Positions 7,640 to 13,949 of a DNA stretch of 21,596 bases are shown piece by piece. The position numbers and the translations under genes are program-made. The notes beneath the pieces are model-generated. The model did no database searches. It had not been told where the DNA came from and saw only the letters and a program-made list of their open reading frames with translations. This stretch comes from a virus. The stretch is taken from the IMG/VR virus record IMGVR_UViG_3300044646_002624, positions 1 through 21,596 of that record. The stretch is one strand, 5' to 3'. Every line of letters begins with the position of its first letter. Positions within the stretch are counted from its first letter, which is position 1.

Positions 7640-8376
7640 GCCTCAAGGAACTCGCGAGAGACGTGCTCACGGGCCTGCTCAAGAACGCGCACGATGTAGC
7701 GCCGGCAGAGGCCGAACTCCTTGGCGAGGTCTTCGGTCGTGAGATCGCCCGCGTCGAGGTAGAAGCGCTGGAAGATCTTGCGCGACCGGGGGGAGAGGCC
7801 CTTGAGCGCCTCCGCCATGCGTTGCCCGATGGCGGGATCGTTGGACCCGTCCACGTCGTCCGTGCCGAGGACGGCGCCGCCCACGGGTTCGCCGGGCTCG
7901 CCGGCGGAGCCGTCCGAGATACCGACGAAAGCCGGGGGCATGGTCCACGTTGCCCAGTCCTCTTGGGACACACCGAGGTCTTCGGCGGTGGGCTCGGTGC
8001 CATGTCGCAAGCGGAAGGCGTTCGCCGCCTTGGCGACGGGCGCGGGGATCTTGTGTTGCCGCGTGCGCTTCACGTTGGTGGCCGTTTGCACGGCTTGCTG
8101 GATCTCGTGACGGATCCAGTAGGCGGCGTAGGTGGAAAAGGAACTCTTCTCCGGGCTGAACTTCTTGAGCGCGTGCATCAAGCCGATCATCCCCGCTTGC
8201 TGCACGTCGTCGTCCTCGTACCCCGCACCGAAGCGCCGGGCGAGACGGACCACGAGGGGCTTATTGAGGGTGACCAAGGCATCGTGGAGGCGCCGCTCCT
8301 TCGCTCGATCCGTTCCCTCGTCTCGGAGCTTCACGTACTCCGCGAGCTTCTCTCGGCGCTCATCAACTTGCGACAC
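7636..8376 (-). CDS. Phage-encoded RNA polymerase sigma factor (sigma-70 family)
   Basis: The protein has 246 residues from GTG 8376, preceded by a strong Shine-Dalgarno (AAGGGAGG, 6 nt away). Region 2 spans ~31-101, including LVVRLARRFGAGYEDDDVQQAGMIGLMHAL in two parts and the -10-recognition helix FSTYAAYWIRHEIQQAV. Region 3 covers ~104-145, and region 4 ~190-240 has LSPRSRKIFQRFYLD followed by the HTH TTEDLAKEFGLCRRYIVRVL. Region 1 is absent, as in alternative (SigB/F/RpoH-like) sigma factors. It should redirect host RNA polymerase to phage promoters, most likely late genes, since TerL is the next gene. A longer open frame to 8619 overlaps the phosphoesterase gene and is Arg/Ser noise. An acidic Gly-rich linker lies between regions 3 and 4. 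Confidence 0.85.
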   Translation of the reverse strand: MSQVDERREKLAEYVKLRDEGTDRAKERRLHDALVTLNKPLVVRLARRFGAGYEDDDVQQAGMIGLMHALKKFSPEKSSFSTYAAYWIRHEIQQAVQTATNVKRTRQHKIPAPVAKAANAFRLRHGTEPTAEDLGVSQEDWATWTMPPAFVGISDGSAGEPGEPVGGAVLGTDDVDGSNDPAIGQRMAEALKGLSPRSRKIFQRFYLDAGDLTTEDLAKEFGLCRRYIVRVLEQAREHVSREFLEA

Positions 8377-9187
8377 GGCGAGCCTCCCTTCGATCCTTGC
8401 GTCGGGAAAGCATGTCGATCGTTTCGATGAGGAGGGACGTGCCCGAGTGAATCGGGACGTTCCAGTGGATAAACTTCCCCGTGGGGGCCACGAACTGCAG
8501 GCCGTAACCATGGCTCCACGACGTGGGCGACGTGTGCGCGTAGAGCGGTTGCAGCTTCGCGAGCGTGCCTGGGCACCAGGCGCCGAAGCCCGAAGAGACC
8601 ACGGTGCGCTCCACGACACTCTGAGACCGGTGGACGTGCCCGAACACGACGTTCGCGCCGAACCGTGCGACGTGTTGCGCGGCGGCGTGGCGAGAGTGGC
8701 TCACGCCGTGGACGAAGTAGACCTTCCCGAGCTTGATGGCGCCCGGGATCGCCAGGCCCATGTATTGCTCGCTCCGCTTGTAGTAGCGAATCCCGCGGCT
8801 CGCGAGGTCGAGCGCGGCGGCCGGGCCGAAGCGCTCGAGGAGCATGTCCGCGTCCTTCTTGTTCGTGAACGACCTGGCGGCCCAGCGCTCGACGTGCGCC
8901 TCGTGGTTGCCCTCGAGGTAGTAGATCTTTGCCTTGGGTGCGCGCTTCTGGATCTCGTCCAAGAAGGAGTTCGTGGCCGCGCAGTCGTCCTCGTAGGACT
9001 CGGGGATTTCGTTGGTGTAGTTCCGTTGGTGCGTGGAGAACGTGCCGCCGGCATCGAGGTGGTCCCCCAACATCACGATCTCCTCGGGGCAGATCGACTT
9101 GAGGTCTTTGAGGAAAGCCGTGCGAGCCGCCTCATCGATGTGGTTCCCGTGCGAATCGGGGATGATCACGCGAGCAATGGTGCTCAC
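8363..9187 (-). CDS. Calcineurin-like metallophosphoesterase
   Basis: The protein has 274 residues and a GTG start that overlaps the previous stop (GTGA). The five dimetal motifs are visible in order: PDSHGN (D11, H13), GDHLD (D42), GNHE (N94, H95), FVHG (H160) and GHVH (H184, H186). Such phage enzymes may act as phosphodiesterases, nucleotidases or DNA 3'-phosphatases; the substrate cannot be told. Its neighbours are a deoxyribonucleotidase and a sigma factor. A Mre11-like role would usually come with an Rad50-like ATPase, which is absent here. The 3' end overlaps the sigma start by 14 bp. Confidence 0.8.
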   Translation of the reverse strand: MSTIARVIIPDSHGNHIDEAARTAFLKDLKSICPEEIVMLGDHLDAGGTFSTHQRNYTNEIPESYEDDCAATNSFLDEIQKRAPKAKIYYLEGNHEAHVERWAARSFTNKKDADMLLERFGPAAALDLASRGIRYYKRSEQYMGLAIPGAIKLGKVYFVHGVSHSRHAAAQHVARFGANVVFGHVHRSQSVVERTVVSSGFGAWCPGTLAKLQPLYAHTSPTSWSHGYGLQFVAPTGKFIHWNVPIHSGTSLLIETIDMLSRRKDRREARRVAS

Positions 9188-9768
9188 GGAATGTCACCCG
9201 CGAGGATGCCGGCGACGATCGACACACCCGGGAGGCCGTAGGCGCGTGCAACCAGGGGACCGCCCCTCTCTTGGTTCCACGGTCGATCGACAACGATCGA
9301 GCGCTTGCCCTGTCGCTTGGACCATTCGACGCACGTCTCGAGGCGGTCCTCAATGAGGATGTCTCCGGGCTCGTCCGCCTTCCGCTCCTTGTGGCAGAAG
9401 GTCACGGCATCAACGTGGCCCCGGAGCCATTCGCGCCGCTCTTCAGTCCAGTGCGGGGAGTTGCCGTAGGGCGCCGTGAGGGCCGTGACATGCCCAAGGA
9501 GACGGAGCTCCGCGAGCCAATCCTTCGCCCCCTCGTACCACTCCAGGCCCGAGCAGAACCCGGGGGACGAGCACATGCGGTGCATCTCCTCTTGCTCCCG
9601 CTCGGTGAGAGCCTTGCGCATGTCGTACTCCCGGAAGAGCTCGGGCCGGTACCTAAGAGGCACGACGGAAGGCCGGCGAGAGGGACCGGACCAGGCCTGC
9701 AGGCCTTGGCACACTGCCCCCACGAAGTTCGCCAACACCCCGTCGACGTCGACAAGAATCTTCCTCAT
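9184..9768 (-). CDS. 5'(3')-deoxyribonucleotidase-like HAD phosphatase
   Basis: The protein has 194 residues from ATG 9768, with GGAGG 8 nt upstream and an ATGA overlap with the preceding gene. HAD motif I is ILVDVDGVLANF with Asp7 (nucleophile) and Asp9. Motif II is HVTALTAP with Thr98. The motif III Lys lies in the HKERKADEP segment, and motif IV is GDILIEDR with Asp136/Asp141. This is the NT5C pattern of enzymes that dephosphorylate deoxynucleoside monophosphates. It may tune dNTP pools or remove unwanted nucleotides during infection, in line with the dATP/dGTP diphosphohydrolase-like gene 400 bp away. The open frame extends further upstream to 10086, but that part overlaps the metallopeptidase gene in another frame. 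Confidence 0.75.
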   Translation of the reverse strand: MRKILVDVDGVLANFVGAVCQGLQAWSGPSRRPSVVPLRYRPELFREYDMRKALTEREQEEMHRMCSSPGFCSGLEWYEGAKDWLAELRLLGHVTALTAPYGNSPHWTEERREWLRGHVDAVTFCHKERKADEPGDILIEDRLETCVEWSKRQGKRSIVVDRPWNQERGGPLVARAYGLPGVSIVAGILAGDIP

Positions 9769-10112
9769 GAGTCCAACCTCCAAAGCGCTTGCCCGTTCTG
9801 AGAAACGAGCGTGATCACGTGCGGCGTCACGAGCCGCACCAAAGTCTCTTCGAACTTCTCCCCGTCCACTCCGGGCGCAAGGAACGACGTCAAGAACGTT
9901 CCAATGCCCGTGGCGTGCAGGAAGTAGTGCACGACCTCGTGAACGAGCGTGTCCCGAAGCGAAGCGGGAGAAGCCCCCTGCGCCACGTAGATCACACCCG
10001 CTTCGAAGTCGCAGGCACCGAATTGGTTTTGGAGATCCGAGACCTCCTCTTCCGTTGCGACCACCACTCTCACGGGTTGGCCGCAAATCACAATCAGTCC
10101 CGCCTCATGCAT
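9765..10112 (-). CDS. Small HExxH zinc-metallopeptidase-like protein
   Basis: The protein has 115 residues. TLVHEVVHYFLHATG contains HEVVH (His58, Glu59, His62), and a later acidic helix (EKFEETLVRL) could give the third zinc ligand. This matches short phage proteins of the ImmA/IrrE- or SprT-like type. ImmA-type proteases cleave repressors, so a regulatory role is conceivable, but short phage members are mostly uncharacterised. It is the first gene of the run to sigma factor and TerL. The palindromic operator at 10128-10148 lies just upstream, with its centre 26 bp from the ATG; AAAGGGG between them is a possible ribosome site. Confidence 0.6.
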   Translation of the reverse strand: MHEAGLIVICGQPVRVVVATEEEVSDLQNQFGACDFEAGVIYVAQGASPASLRDTLVHEVVHYFLHATGIGTFLTSFLAPGVDGEKFEETLVRLVTPHVITLVSQNGQALWRLDS

Positions 10113-10127
10113 CGCCGGAACGCCCCT

Positions 10128-10148
10128 TTACTACCACCGTGTTACTAA
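10128..10148 (-). promoter_or_regulatory. Palindromic operator copy 2, upstream of the metallopeptidase-sigma-TerL operon
   Basis: The left arm is TTACTACCAC, the centre C is at 10138, and the right arm is GTGTTACTAA. The inverse complement of the right arm, TTAGTAACAC, differs from the left arm at only two of ten positions, making this one of the two most symmetrical copies. It occupies the 52-bp gap between the diphosphohydrolase gene and the metallopeptidase gene and implies an internal promoter in the long minus-strand gene run. Confidence 0.6.
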
Positions 10149-10164
10149 TTGGCGAGACAAAAGA

Positions 10165-10632
10165 TCACGCCTTGGGAACTTTTTTCAGCGCGTCGAAGCC
10201 CACGCTCTTGGAGATTAGGAACAGGACGCAGCACGCGGCGTGGGCCACGTGAAGTAGCCCGCTCTCTGCGTCCTTCTCGTCTCCCATGTCGGACGCGCCC
10301 AGATGCCGCAGCGCGGCGGCGTAGTAACGATCCTCGAACGGCGTCACCTTCTGCCAGTTGTTCGGGCCGTACTTCGTTGCGCCAAAGGTCAGGACTCGGG
10401 CAACCTCGAACGCCCCGTCCTCCGCGTACACCTCGAGGGCCGCGAGAAGTTCGCTCGCCGCGCCCCGGAGCAGGTCGAGCCCGCCGACGTGGCGCCATGC
10501 GAGGAGCGCGCTTCGGGCGCGGGCGATGTACCGCCGGGCGCGCACGCTCTCCAGCTCGAGCAACGCCCCCGCCGGCAGGAGATCCGTACGCACTTTGCCT
10601 TGATCATCTTTACGTCCTGGTCCCATCGTCAT
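10165..10632 (-). CDS. dATP/dGTP diphosphohydrolase-like protein (DUF5664/MazG-like) with an insertion
   Basis: The protein has 155 residues from ATG 10632, chosen because GGAGG lies 5 nt upstream; an ATG at 10662 would form an ATGA overlap with the polymerase stop and add ten residues. The N-terminal RKDDQGKVRTDLLPAGAL and the later VARVLTFGATKYGPNNWQKV are the family's two halves, followed by DRYYAAALRHL and the Glu/His-containing helix GLLHVAHAACCVLFL. In usual members the two halves are nearly contiguous; here ~45 helical residues (from LESVRARRYIARAR to VYAEDGAFE) separate them. The enzyme should hydrolyse purine dNTPs or act on nucleotide pools. It is the last gene of the polymerase operon. 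Confidence 0.7.
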   Translation of the reverse strand: MTMGPGRKDDQGKVRTDLLPAGALLELESVRARRYIARARSALLAWRHVGGLDLLRGAASELLAALEVYAEDGAFEVARVLTFGATKYGPNNWQKVTPFEDRYYAAALRHLGASDMGDEKDAESGLLHVAHAACCVLFLISKSVGFDALKKVPKA

Positions 10633-10658
10633 GTCCGCCTCCAAAGTTGCGTGAATGG

Positions 10659-12560
10659 TCATGCCGCCAGGGGCGGCGGTTCCCAGGGGACTAGGCGGCC
10701 GGTGGCGTCCACCACGCGCTTCGCGTCCTTGCTCCACGCACGCATGAGCAAGGGCTCCGTCGTGGCGGGAACGTCGGGTAGCCACTCGTTCGCCCCGATA
10801 ACCATGAGCCGCGCGAGTTCCTCCGCGGCCTCGGGGGCGCCAACCTCGGGGGCCTCCACGATGAATTCGTCGTGGACGTAGCAAACGATTCGGCACCCAA
10901 AGAGGGGCGAGCTGCGGTCCACGTAGCAGGCCTTGGCGATGAGCCATCCGGCGTGCTTCGTGGCGTCCGCGCCCAAGCCTTGGAAGAAGGAGTTGCACGC
11001 GGCGGTGTAGGTCGCGCCCCCGCGGACTCGGTCGGAACGGATCTGGGTGATCGTGGCGCCGGTGGGCCCGTCCGCCAGGCGTCCCACATAGGCCATGTAC
11101 TCCCGGGCCTCGGGCCACGTGCGGAACCAGAGTTCCTTCAGCGCCTTGGCGTCCTCTTCGGTGATCGTGACGCCGAAGCCTTGCTTCGCGTAGACCACGA
11201 ACGTCTTCGCCCCGAGACCGCCGGGGAAACCGAAGTTCGCCACCTTGGCAAGGTCGCGCGCGTTCTTGATCTCTGGGTCGCCCGCGGCCTTTCGGGCCTT
11301 GGCTTCGTCGTAGGAGATCCCCAGGATCGTCGCCGCCAGGGCAAGGTGGGGGTCGAGGCCGGCATTCAGCGCGCGGGCGAGCTCGGAGTGCCCGAGGAGA
11401 TCGATGCACGCTTGCGCGAAGGTGCGCAGCTCAAGGCCTTCGTAGTCGCTCTGGGCGAACACGTAGCCAGGCCTGGGGACGAAGCACTCCCGAATGCCGG
11501 GGAGCTTGCGCCAGTTCTGCACGTTGGGCTTGGAGGACGTCGTGCGGCCTGTCTCCGCGAGGTCGAACCTCGTGTGGATCGGGTACGCCACGCCGGCGAA
11601 GAGCGCCTTGAGGTCCTTGGCGAGGACGCCCTTGAGGTTCGCCGCCTTGGCGTAGTCCTTGAGGAGATCGTCCTCGCAGGCCTCGCAGGCGTCGGCATCT
11701 AGGGAAACGTTCCCCGTGTCCGTGAGGCGAAGGGGCCTCCCGTCGATGGCGTTCGCGTCGGGTTCGAAGATGCCCGGCGAGGTCTCGCGCCAGCCGCACA
11801 CCTCGAGCATGCGCGCCTTGGCCTTCTTCGTGTCGCGCGAGCCGTCCGCACGGACCAGACCGGCGGAGATGAGTTGCGCCTCGATCTCCTCGAGTTCCAC
11901 TCGGGTGGCGAGTTCCAGTTGCCGCACGCCCTCGGGGGTCGTGCGCAGGCCCCACGCGCTCGTGAGGTGCAACCACCACGCGGCGCGCGCCTGGCGGAAC
12001 TGGTCCTTGAGGTACTCCGCGTGAATCTCCTGCGCCTGGTAGACGTCCCACGTCGAACGCGCATCCTCCTTGGGGTACGTCCGCGCCCCCTCGGGCCACT
12101 CCTCAAGGGGTACGTCGATGAGCTCTCCGTAGCGAAGACGCCATGTGTCCTTGTCGAGGACACGGCCCGTAGCGCGGCGCGTGAGCGCCTCGAGGGAGTA
12201 GTCGTACTTGACCCACTTCCCACCGGTGCCGAATCGCCCGCGGTAGCAACCCGCCGCGATATCGAGGAGCTTCTGACGCAGCATCGTGTCCGTGACCCGG
12301 TCTTCCTCGTACGCCCGAAAGACGAGAGGGATGAGGGACGGATCGGCGGCGCAGAGGACCGCGAGGTCGTAAGCGACGTTGTGACCTACGAGGGTGTGCC
12401 CCCATTCGAGCCATGCACGGACCAGGGCTAGGCCGTCCCGCGCGCTCTCGATGTGGGGAACGTCCTGTTCGCACTGCCACGTGACGCAAGCGAGCGGCGG
12501 CGCGAGGCACGCCGGCCGAATGAGCGCCGTCTCCGTGTCAAAGCAGACGATGAGGCTCAT
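10659..12560 (-). CDS. Family A DNA polymerase with 3'-5' exonuclease
   Basis: The protein has 633 residues, the normal size of a phage PolA lacking the 5' nuclease domain. Exonuclease motifs are CFDTET (D8, E10), VGHNVAYDLAV and TYPKEDARSTWDVY. Polymerase motif A is QSDYEGLELRTF (D372). Motif B is RDLAKVANFGFPGG, with Arg435, Lys439 and Phe443; the last corresponds to E. coli F762. The usual downstream Tyr is replaced by a Gly-rich turn, as in many phage enzymes. Motif C is YVHDEF (D564). It should be the replicative polymerase. The ATG overlaps the stop of the coiled-coil gene, and its stop overlaps an alternative start of the diphosphohydrolase gene. Confidence 0.93.
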   Translation of the reverse strand: MSLIVCFDTETALIRPACLAPPLACVTWQCEQDVPHIESARDGLALVRAWLEWGHTLVGHNVAYDLAVLCAADPSLIPLVFRAYEEDRVTDTMLRQKLLDIAAGCYRGRFGTGGKWVKYDYSLEALTRRATGRVLDKDTWRLRYGELIDVPLEEWPEGARTYPKEDARSTWDVYQAQEIHAEYLKDQFRQARAAWWLHLTSAWGLRTTPEGVRQLELATRVELEEIEAQLISAGLVRADGSRDTKKAKARMLEVCGWRETSPGIFEPDANAIDGRPLRLTDTGNVSLDADACEACEDDLLKDYAKAANLKGVLAKDLKALFAGVAYPIHTRFDLAETGRTTSSKPNVQNWRKLPGIRECFVPRPGYVFAQSDYEGLELRTFAQACIDLLGHSELARALNAGLDPHLALAATILGISYDEAKARKAAGDPEIKNARDLAKVANFGFPGGLGAKTFVVYAKQGFGVTITEEDAKALKELWFRTWPEAREYMAYVGRLADGPTGATITQIRSDRVRGGATYTAACNSFFQGLGADATKHAGWLIAKACYVDRSSPLFGCRIVCYVHDEFIVEAPEVGAPEAAEELARLMVIGANEWLPDVPATTEPLLMRAWSKDAKRVVDATGRLVPWEPPPLAA

Positions 12561-12883
12561 AGATCTCGGGCCAAAACGGCTTGCGCTAGAGCTTCATTGA
12601 TCGAGCACTTCAGCGCATCGAAGGCGTCGCGAGCCTCCTTGAGTCCGCGCTGCGCGGAGTCCCGTTCCTCTCGAGCTTCGTCGCGCTCACCTTCGAGTTC
12701 GGTGATTTGCTCCTCGAGATCCGCCACGCGCTCCGCCTGTCCCATCGACTCCTTGGCGATCTGAAGGTCGTGCACGAGAGACATCACGAGCTCGTCCCCT
12801 CCGAGTTCCGTCTCGATGCGTGCGATGTGGCTCGCGTCGAGGAGGAAGGGCTTCTCACCGTTGGAGTTCGTCATGATGTGCAT
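12557..12883 (-). CDS. Coiled-coil hypothetical protein upstream of DNA polymerase
   Basis: The protein has 108 residues. Residues ~48-90 form a clear coiled coil of Glu/Arg/Leu heptads (ERVADLEEQITELEGERD and onwards), preceded by a short region with DASHIARIETELGG. The ATG at 12883 is used; a second ATG at 12874 is an alternative. The stop overlaps the polymerase ATG (ATGA), so it is coupled to polymerase expression and may be a small replication accessory or scaffold. A longer open frame upstream runs through the terminator and tRNA region and is rejected. It is the first gene after the tRNA-region terminator, but no copy of the 21-bp palindrome precedes it. Confidence 0.6.
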   Translation of the reverse strand: MHIMTNSNGEKPFLLDASHIARIETELGGDELVMSLVHDLQIAKESMGQAERVADLEEQITELEGERDEAREERDSAQRGLKEARDAFDALKCSINEALAQAVLARDL

Positions 12884-12898
12884 GGGGCCTCGCGCTCG

Positions 12899-12940
12899 AA
12901 AAAGGGCGCGCACGGAGGGAAAGGAGACCTCCGTGCGCGC
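12899..12940 (-). terminator. Strong intrinsic terminator after the tRNA region
   Basis: A perfect 13-bp stem (GCGCGCACGGAGG against CCTCCGTGCGCGC, at 12928-12940 and 12906-12918) has a 9-nt loop and is followed on the minus strand by CC and TTTTT. It starts two bases after the 3' end of the tRNA-Trp-like gene and should end the RNA transcript coming from upstream. Confidence 0.85.
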
Positions 12941-12941
12941 A

Positions 12942-13010
12942 GCGGGACCGTGGGGATCGAACCCACCTAGACCGGTTTTGGAAACCGCTCCGCACCCAGT
13001 GCAAAGCCCC
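12942..13010 (-). tRNA. tRNA-Trp (CCA)-like gene with aberrant 5' half
   Basis: The T arm is canonical (GTGGG, loop TTCGATC, CCCAC). The variable loop is five bases. The anticodon arm has loop TTCCAAA, giving anticodon CCA, with four good stem pairs and one mismatch. The 5' third is unusual: GCAC-TGG-GTGC is too short for a D arm, and the 5' segment GGGGCTT pairs poorly with the 3' acceptor strand GGTCCCG. The CGGGACT just beyond the neighbouring 87-nt hairpin (13101-13107) would pair perfectly with that strand. No CCA is encoded. It may be a degenerate phage tRNA, or a tRNA interrupted by the hairpin element. Confidence 0.55.
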
Positions 13011-13013
13011 AAA

Positions 13014-13100
13014 GAGACGCACGCACGGAAGGGACGCAACCCTCCGGGGTATCCGCACGAAGGCGGAGGTACCGGGCAAAGTTGCCCGTGCGTGCGTCTC
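13014..13100 (-). ncRNA. Structured 87-nt element with 15-bp perfect closing stem
   Basis: GAGACGCACGCACGG at 13014-13028 is exactly inverse-complementary to 13086-13100. On the minus strand the inside can fold into three further hairpins: one around GCAACTTTGC, one with TCCGC-CTTCGT-GCGGA extended by GGTA/TACC, and one with AGGG-TTGCGT-CCCT. That makes a four-way-junction, cloverleaf-like RNA between two tRNA-like genes. No known RNA family is recognised. The downstream terminator supports transcription on the minus strand. Confidence 0.45.
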
Positions 13101-13102
13101 AG

Positions 13103-13178
13103 TCCCGGGGGGTGGTCTCGACCCACCATGTCCACATCCACACAAGGATGTGTTGCCTTGCCATTAGGCGACCCCGAG
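13103..13178 (-). tRNA. tRNA-like gene (possible His GTG) with extended anticodon arm
   Basis: The 76-nt fold has a 7-bp acceptor (CTCGGGG with CCCCGGG), a D arm GCC-TAATGGCAA-GGC with the GG pair, a 5-nt variable loop and a T arm GGTGG-GTCGAGA-CCACC, and discriminator A. The anticodon arm is odd: CACATCC-TTGTGT-GGATGTG is a 7-bp stem with a 6-nt loop, instead of 5 bp with 7 nt. GTG after two U residues would read His codons. No CCA is encoded. It may be a non-functional or specialised phage tRNA; a small ORF overlapping it (to 13380) is less convincing. Confidence 0.5.
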
Positions 13179-13376
13179 TAGTGCCCAGAGGGAACGCGAA
13201 CGCTCGCCCTGGGCGGTGACAAACTCCGTAGCCTCGGGGAAGTTGCCGGTGTTCCCGGTCGACCCTGAGACCTTTGCGACCGCCCGAAAGCGTCGACGGT
13301 AGAGGCCTCCCCCGAAGGGGCGTCACGATGGCCTTTCGTGGAGCGGAGAGGCTGCGAACCTCGCCCGCCCCCTTGC
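13179..13376 (-). other. Non-coding leader of the tRNA region with local hairpins
   Basis: No convincing gene is seen between the OB-like gene and the tRNA-like gene. On the minus strand there are GC-rich hairpins: GCCCAG..CTGGGC enclosing GCGA-GCGT-TCGC near 13183-13214, and CCGG-GAACA-CCGG near 13250. A GGGCGGT/ACCGCCC pair frames about 70 nt in between, suggesting a further degraded tRNA-like fold, but no T arm can be fitted. A GTG at 13380 overlaps the upstream stop and opens a 93-aa frame, but its composition is Arg/Pro/Gly-rich and it runs into the tRNA-like gene. Confidence 0.35.
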
Positions 13377-13862
13377 TCACGCAGCCGCGGGGGCCGGTGA
13401 GAAAACGTGGCGGTGGTAGGTCTTCCCAGGGTTCTTCTTGGAGTCCTTGAGGAAGACGTGATCCCGCACCTTGCGACCCTTCAAGACCTGTTCTGCAGAG
13501 ATCGCCGCTTCTGCGATCTGTTCGATCTCGCCGTCGAGCTTCTTGATCGCTTCCGCGTTCGCCGGGTCCTTGAGGTCGAGACCCACGCAAGCTTGGATGA
13601 ACCCCTTGAGGGCTCCGAAGCCGACGTCCTTATCGGTGAGGTCCTGCATCCAAGAGCGCTTGGCGCCGACCGGATCCAAGAGTTCCCCCTTGTCGTTCTT
13701 CTTCCCGTTCGAGTTCTCGATCACGACGCACTCCGCAATGAAGAACGTCTTCCCTCGACCCGTCACGAGGCACTTCTGCACCTCGAGCACGAACTCGCCC
13801 TCTGCGAGGTACTGGCCCGTTTGGCTCGTCTTCGCTTCACTCAATCCACCGAACATGCCCAT
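13377..13862 (-). CDS. Conserved-type small phage replication-region protein, possibly OB-fold ssDNA-binding
   Basis: The protein has 161 residues. The N-terminal half reads FGGLSEAKTSQTGQYLAEGEFVLEVQK, then GKTFFIAECVVIENS, followed by DPVGAKRSWMQDL and GFGALKGFIQACVGL. This order resembles a group of small phage proteins near polymerases and helicases that look like OB-fold ssDNA-binding proteins (comparable to DUF669-type), but no binding residues can be named. The C-terminus (KNPGKTYHRHVFSP) ends in an Ala/Pro tail. It stands between the helicase gene and the tRNA region, and the palindromic operator at 13905-13925 lies 53 bp before its start, so it likely has its own promoter. An ATG two codons in is an alternative start. 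Confidence 0.55.
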   Translation of the reverse strand: MGMFGGLSEAKTSQTGQYLAEGEFVLEVQKCLVTGRGKTFFIAECVVIENSNGKKNDKGELLDPVGAKRSWMQDLTDKDVGFGALKGFIQACVGLDLKDPANAEAIKKLDGEIEQIAEAAISAEQVLKGRKVRDHVFLKDSKKNPGKTYHRHVFSPAPAAA

Positions 13863-13880
13863 GGTTCTTGACTCGCTTCC

Positions 13881-13897
13881 GTGCGCACTCTGCGCAC
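13881..13897. repeat. Short inverted repeat next to operator copy 3
   Basis: GTGCGCA and TGCGCAC are separated by CTC. It lies 8 bp from the 21-bp palindrome in the 5' leader of the OB-like gene. It contains the GTGCG/CGCAC core of the operator arms and could be a half-strength binding site or an mRNA hairpin. Confidence 0.4.
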
Positions 13898-13904
13898 CGG
13901 GAGA

Positions 13905-13925
13905 TTAGTCACACGGTGCGTGTAA
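13905..13925 (-). promoter_or_regulatory. Palindromic operator copy 3, upstream of the OB-like protein gene
   Basis: The left arm is TTAGTCACAC, the centre G is at 13915, and the right arm is GTGCGTGTAA. Read toward the gene it runs TTTACACGCAC, C, then GTGTGACTAATCT. The TAATCT end resembles a -10 element. The centre is 53 bp from the ATG, the same distance as copy 4 to the chosen start of the nuclease gene. Confidence 0.65.
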
Positions 13926-13949
13926 AGCACATGCCCCCGTGTCGATTCT

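Noticed and set aside
6206-7699. 497-aa plus-strand ORF opposite TerL and similar long antisense ORFs
   Set aside because: High GC makes stop codons rare in antisense frames. These are Arg/Leu/Glu-rich without domains, whereas the minus strand has full TerL motifs.
8363-9187. Mre11/SbcD-type recombination nuclease
   Set aside because: The dimetal motifs fit any calcineurin-like phosphoesterase and no SbcC/Rad50-like ATPase is nearby.
10165-10632. Z-genome (2-aminoadenine) system
   Set aside because: Only a MazZ-related enzyme type is seen. PurZ and DatZ are absent from the window and the polymerase is an ordinary family A enzyme. Kept only as a check.
13099-13380. 93-aa ORF starting at GTG 13380 with a GTGA overlap
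   Set aside because: Arg/Pro/Gly-rich sequence without regular codon bias that runs through the tRNA-like gene; the RNA structures explain the region better.
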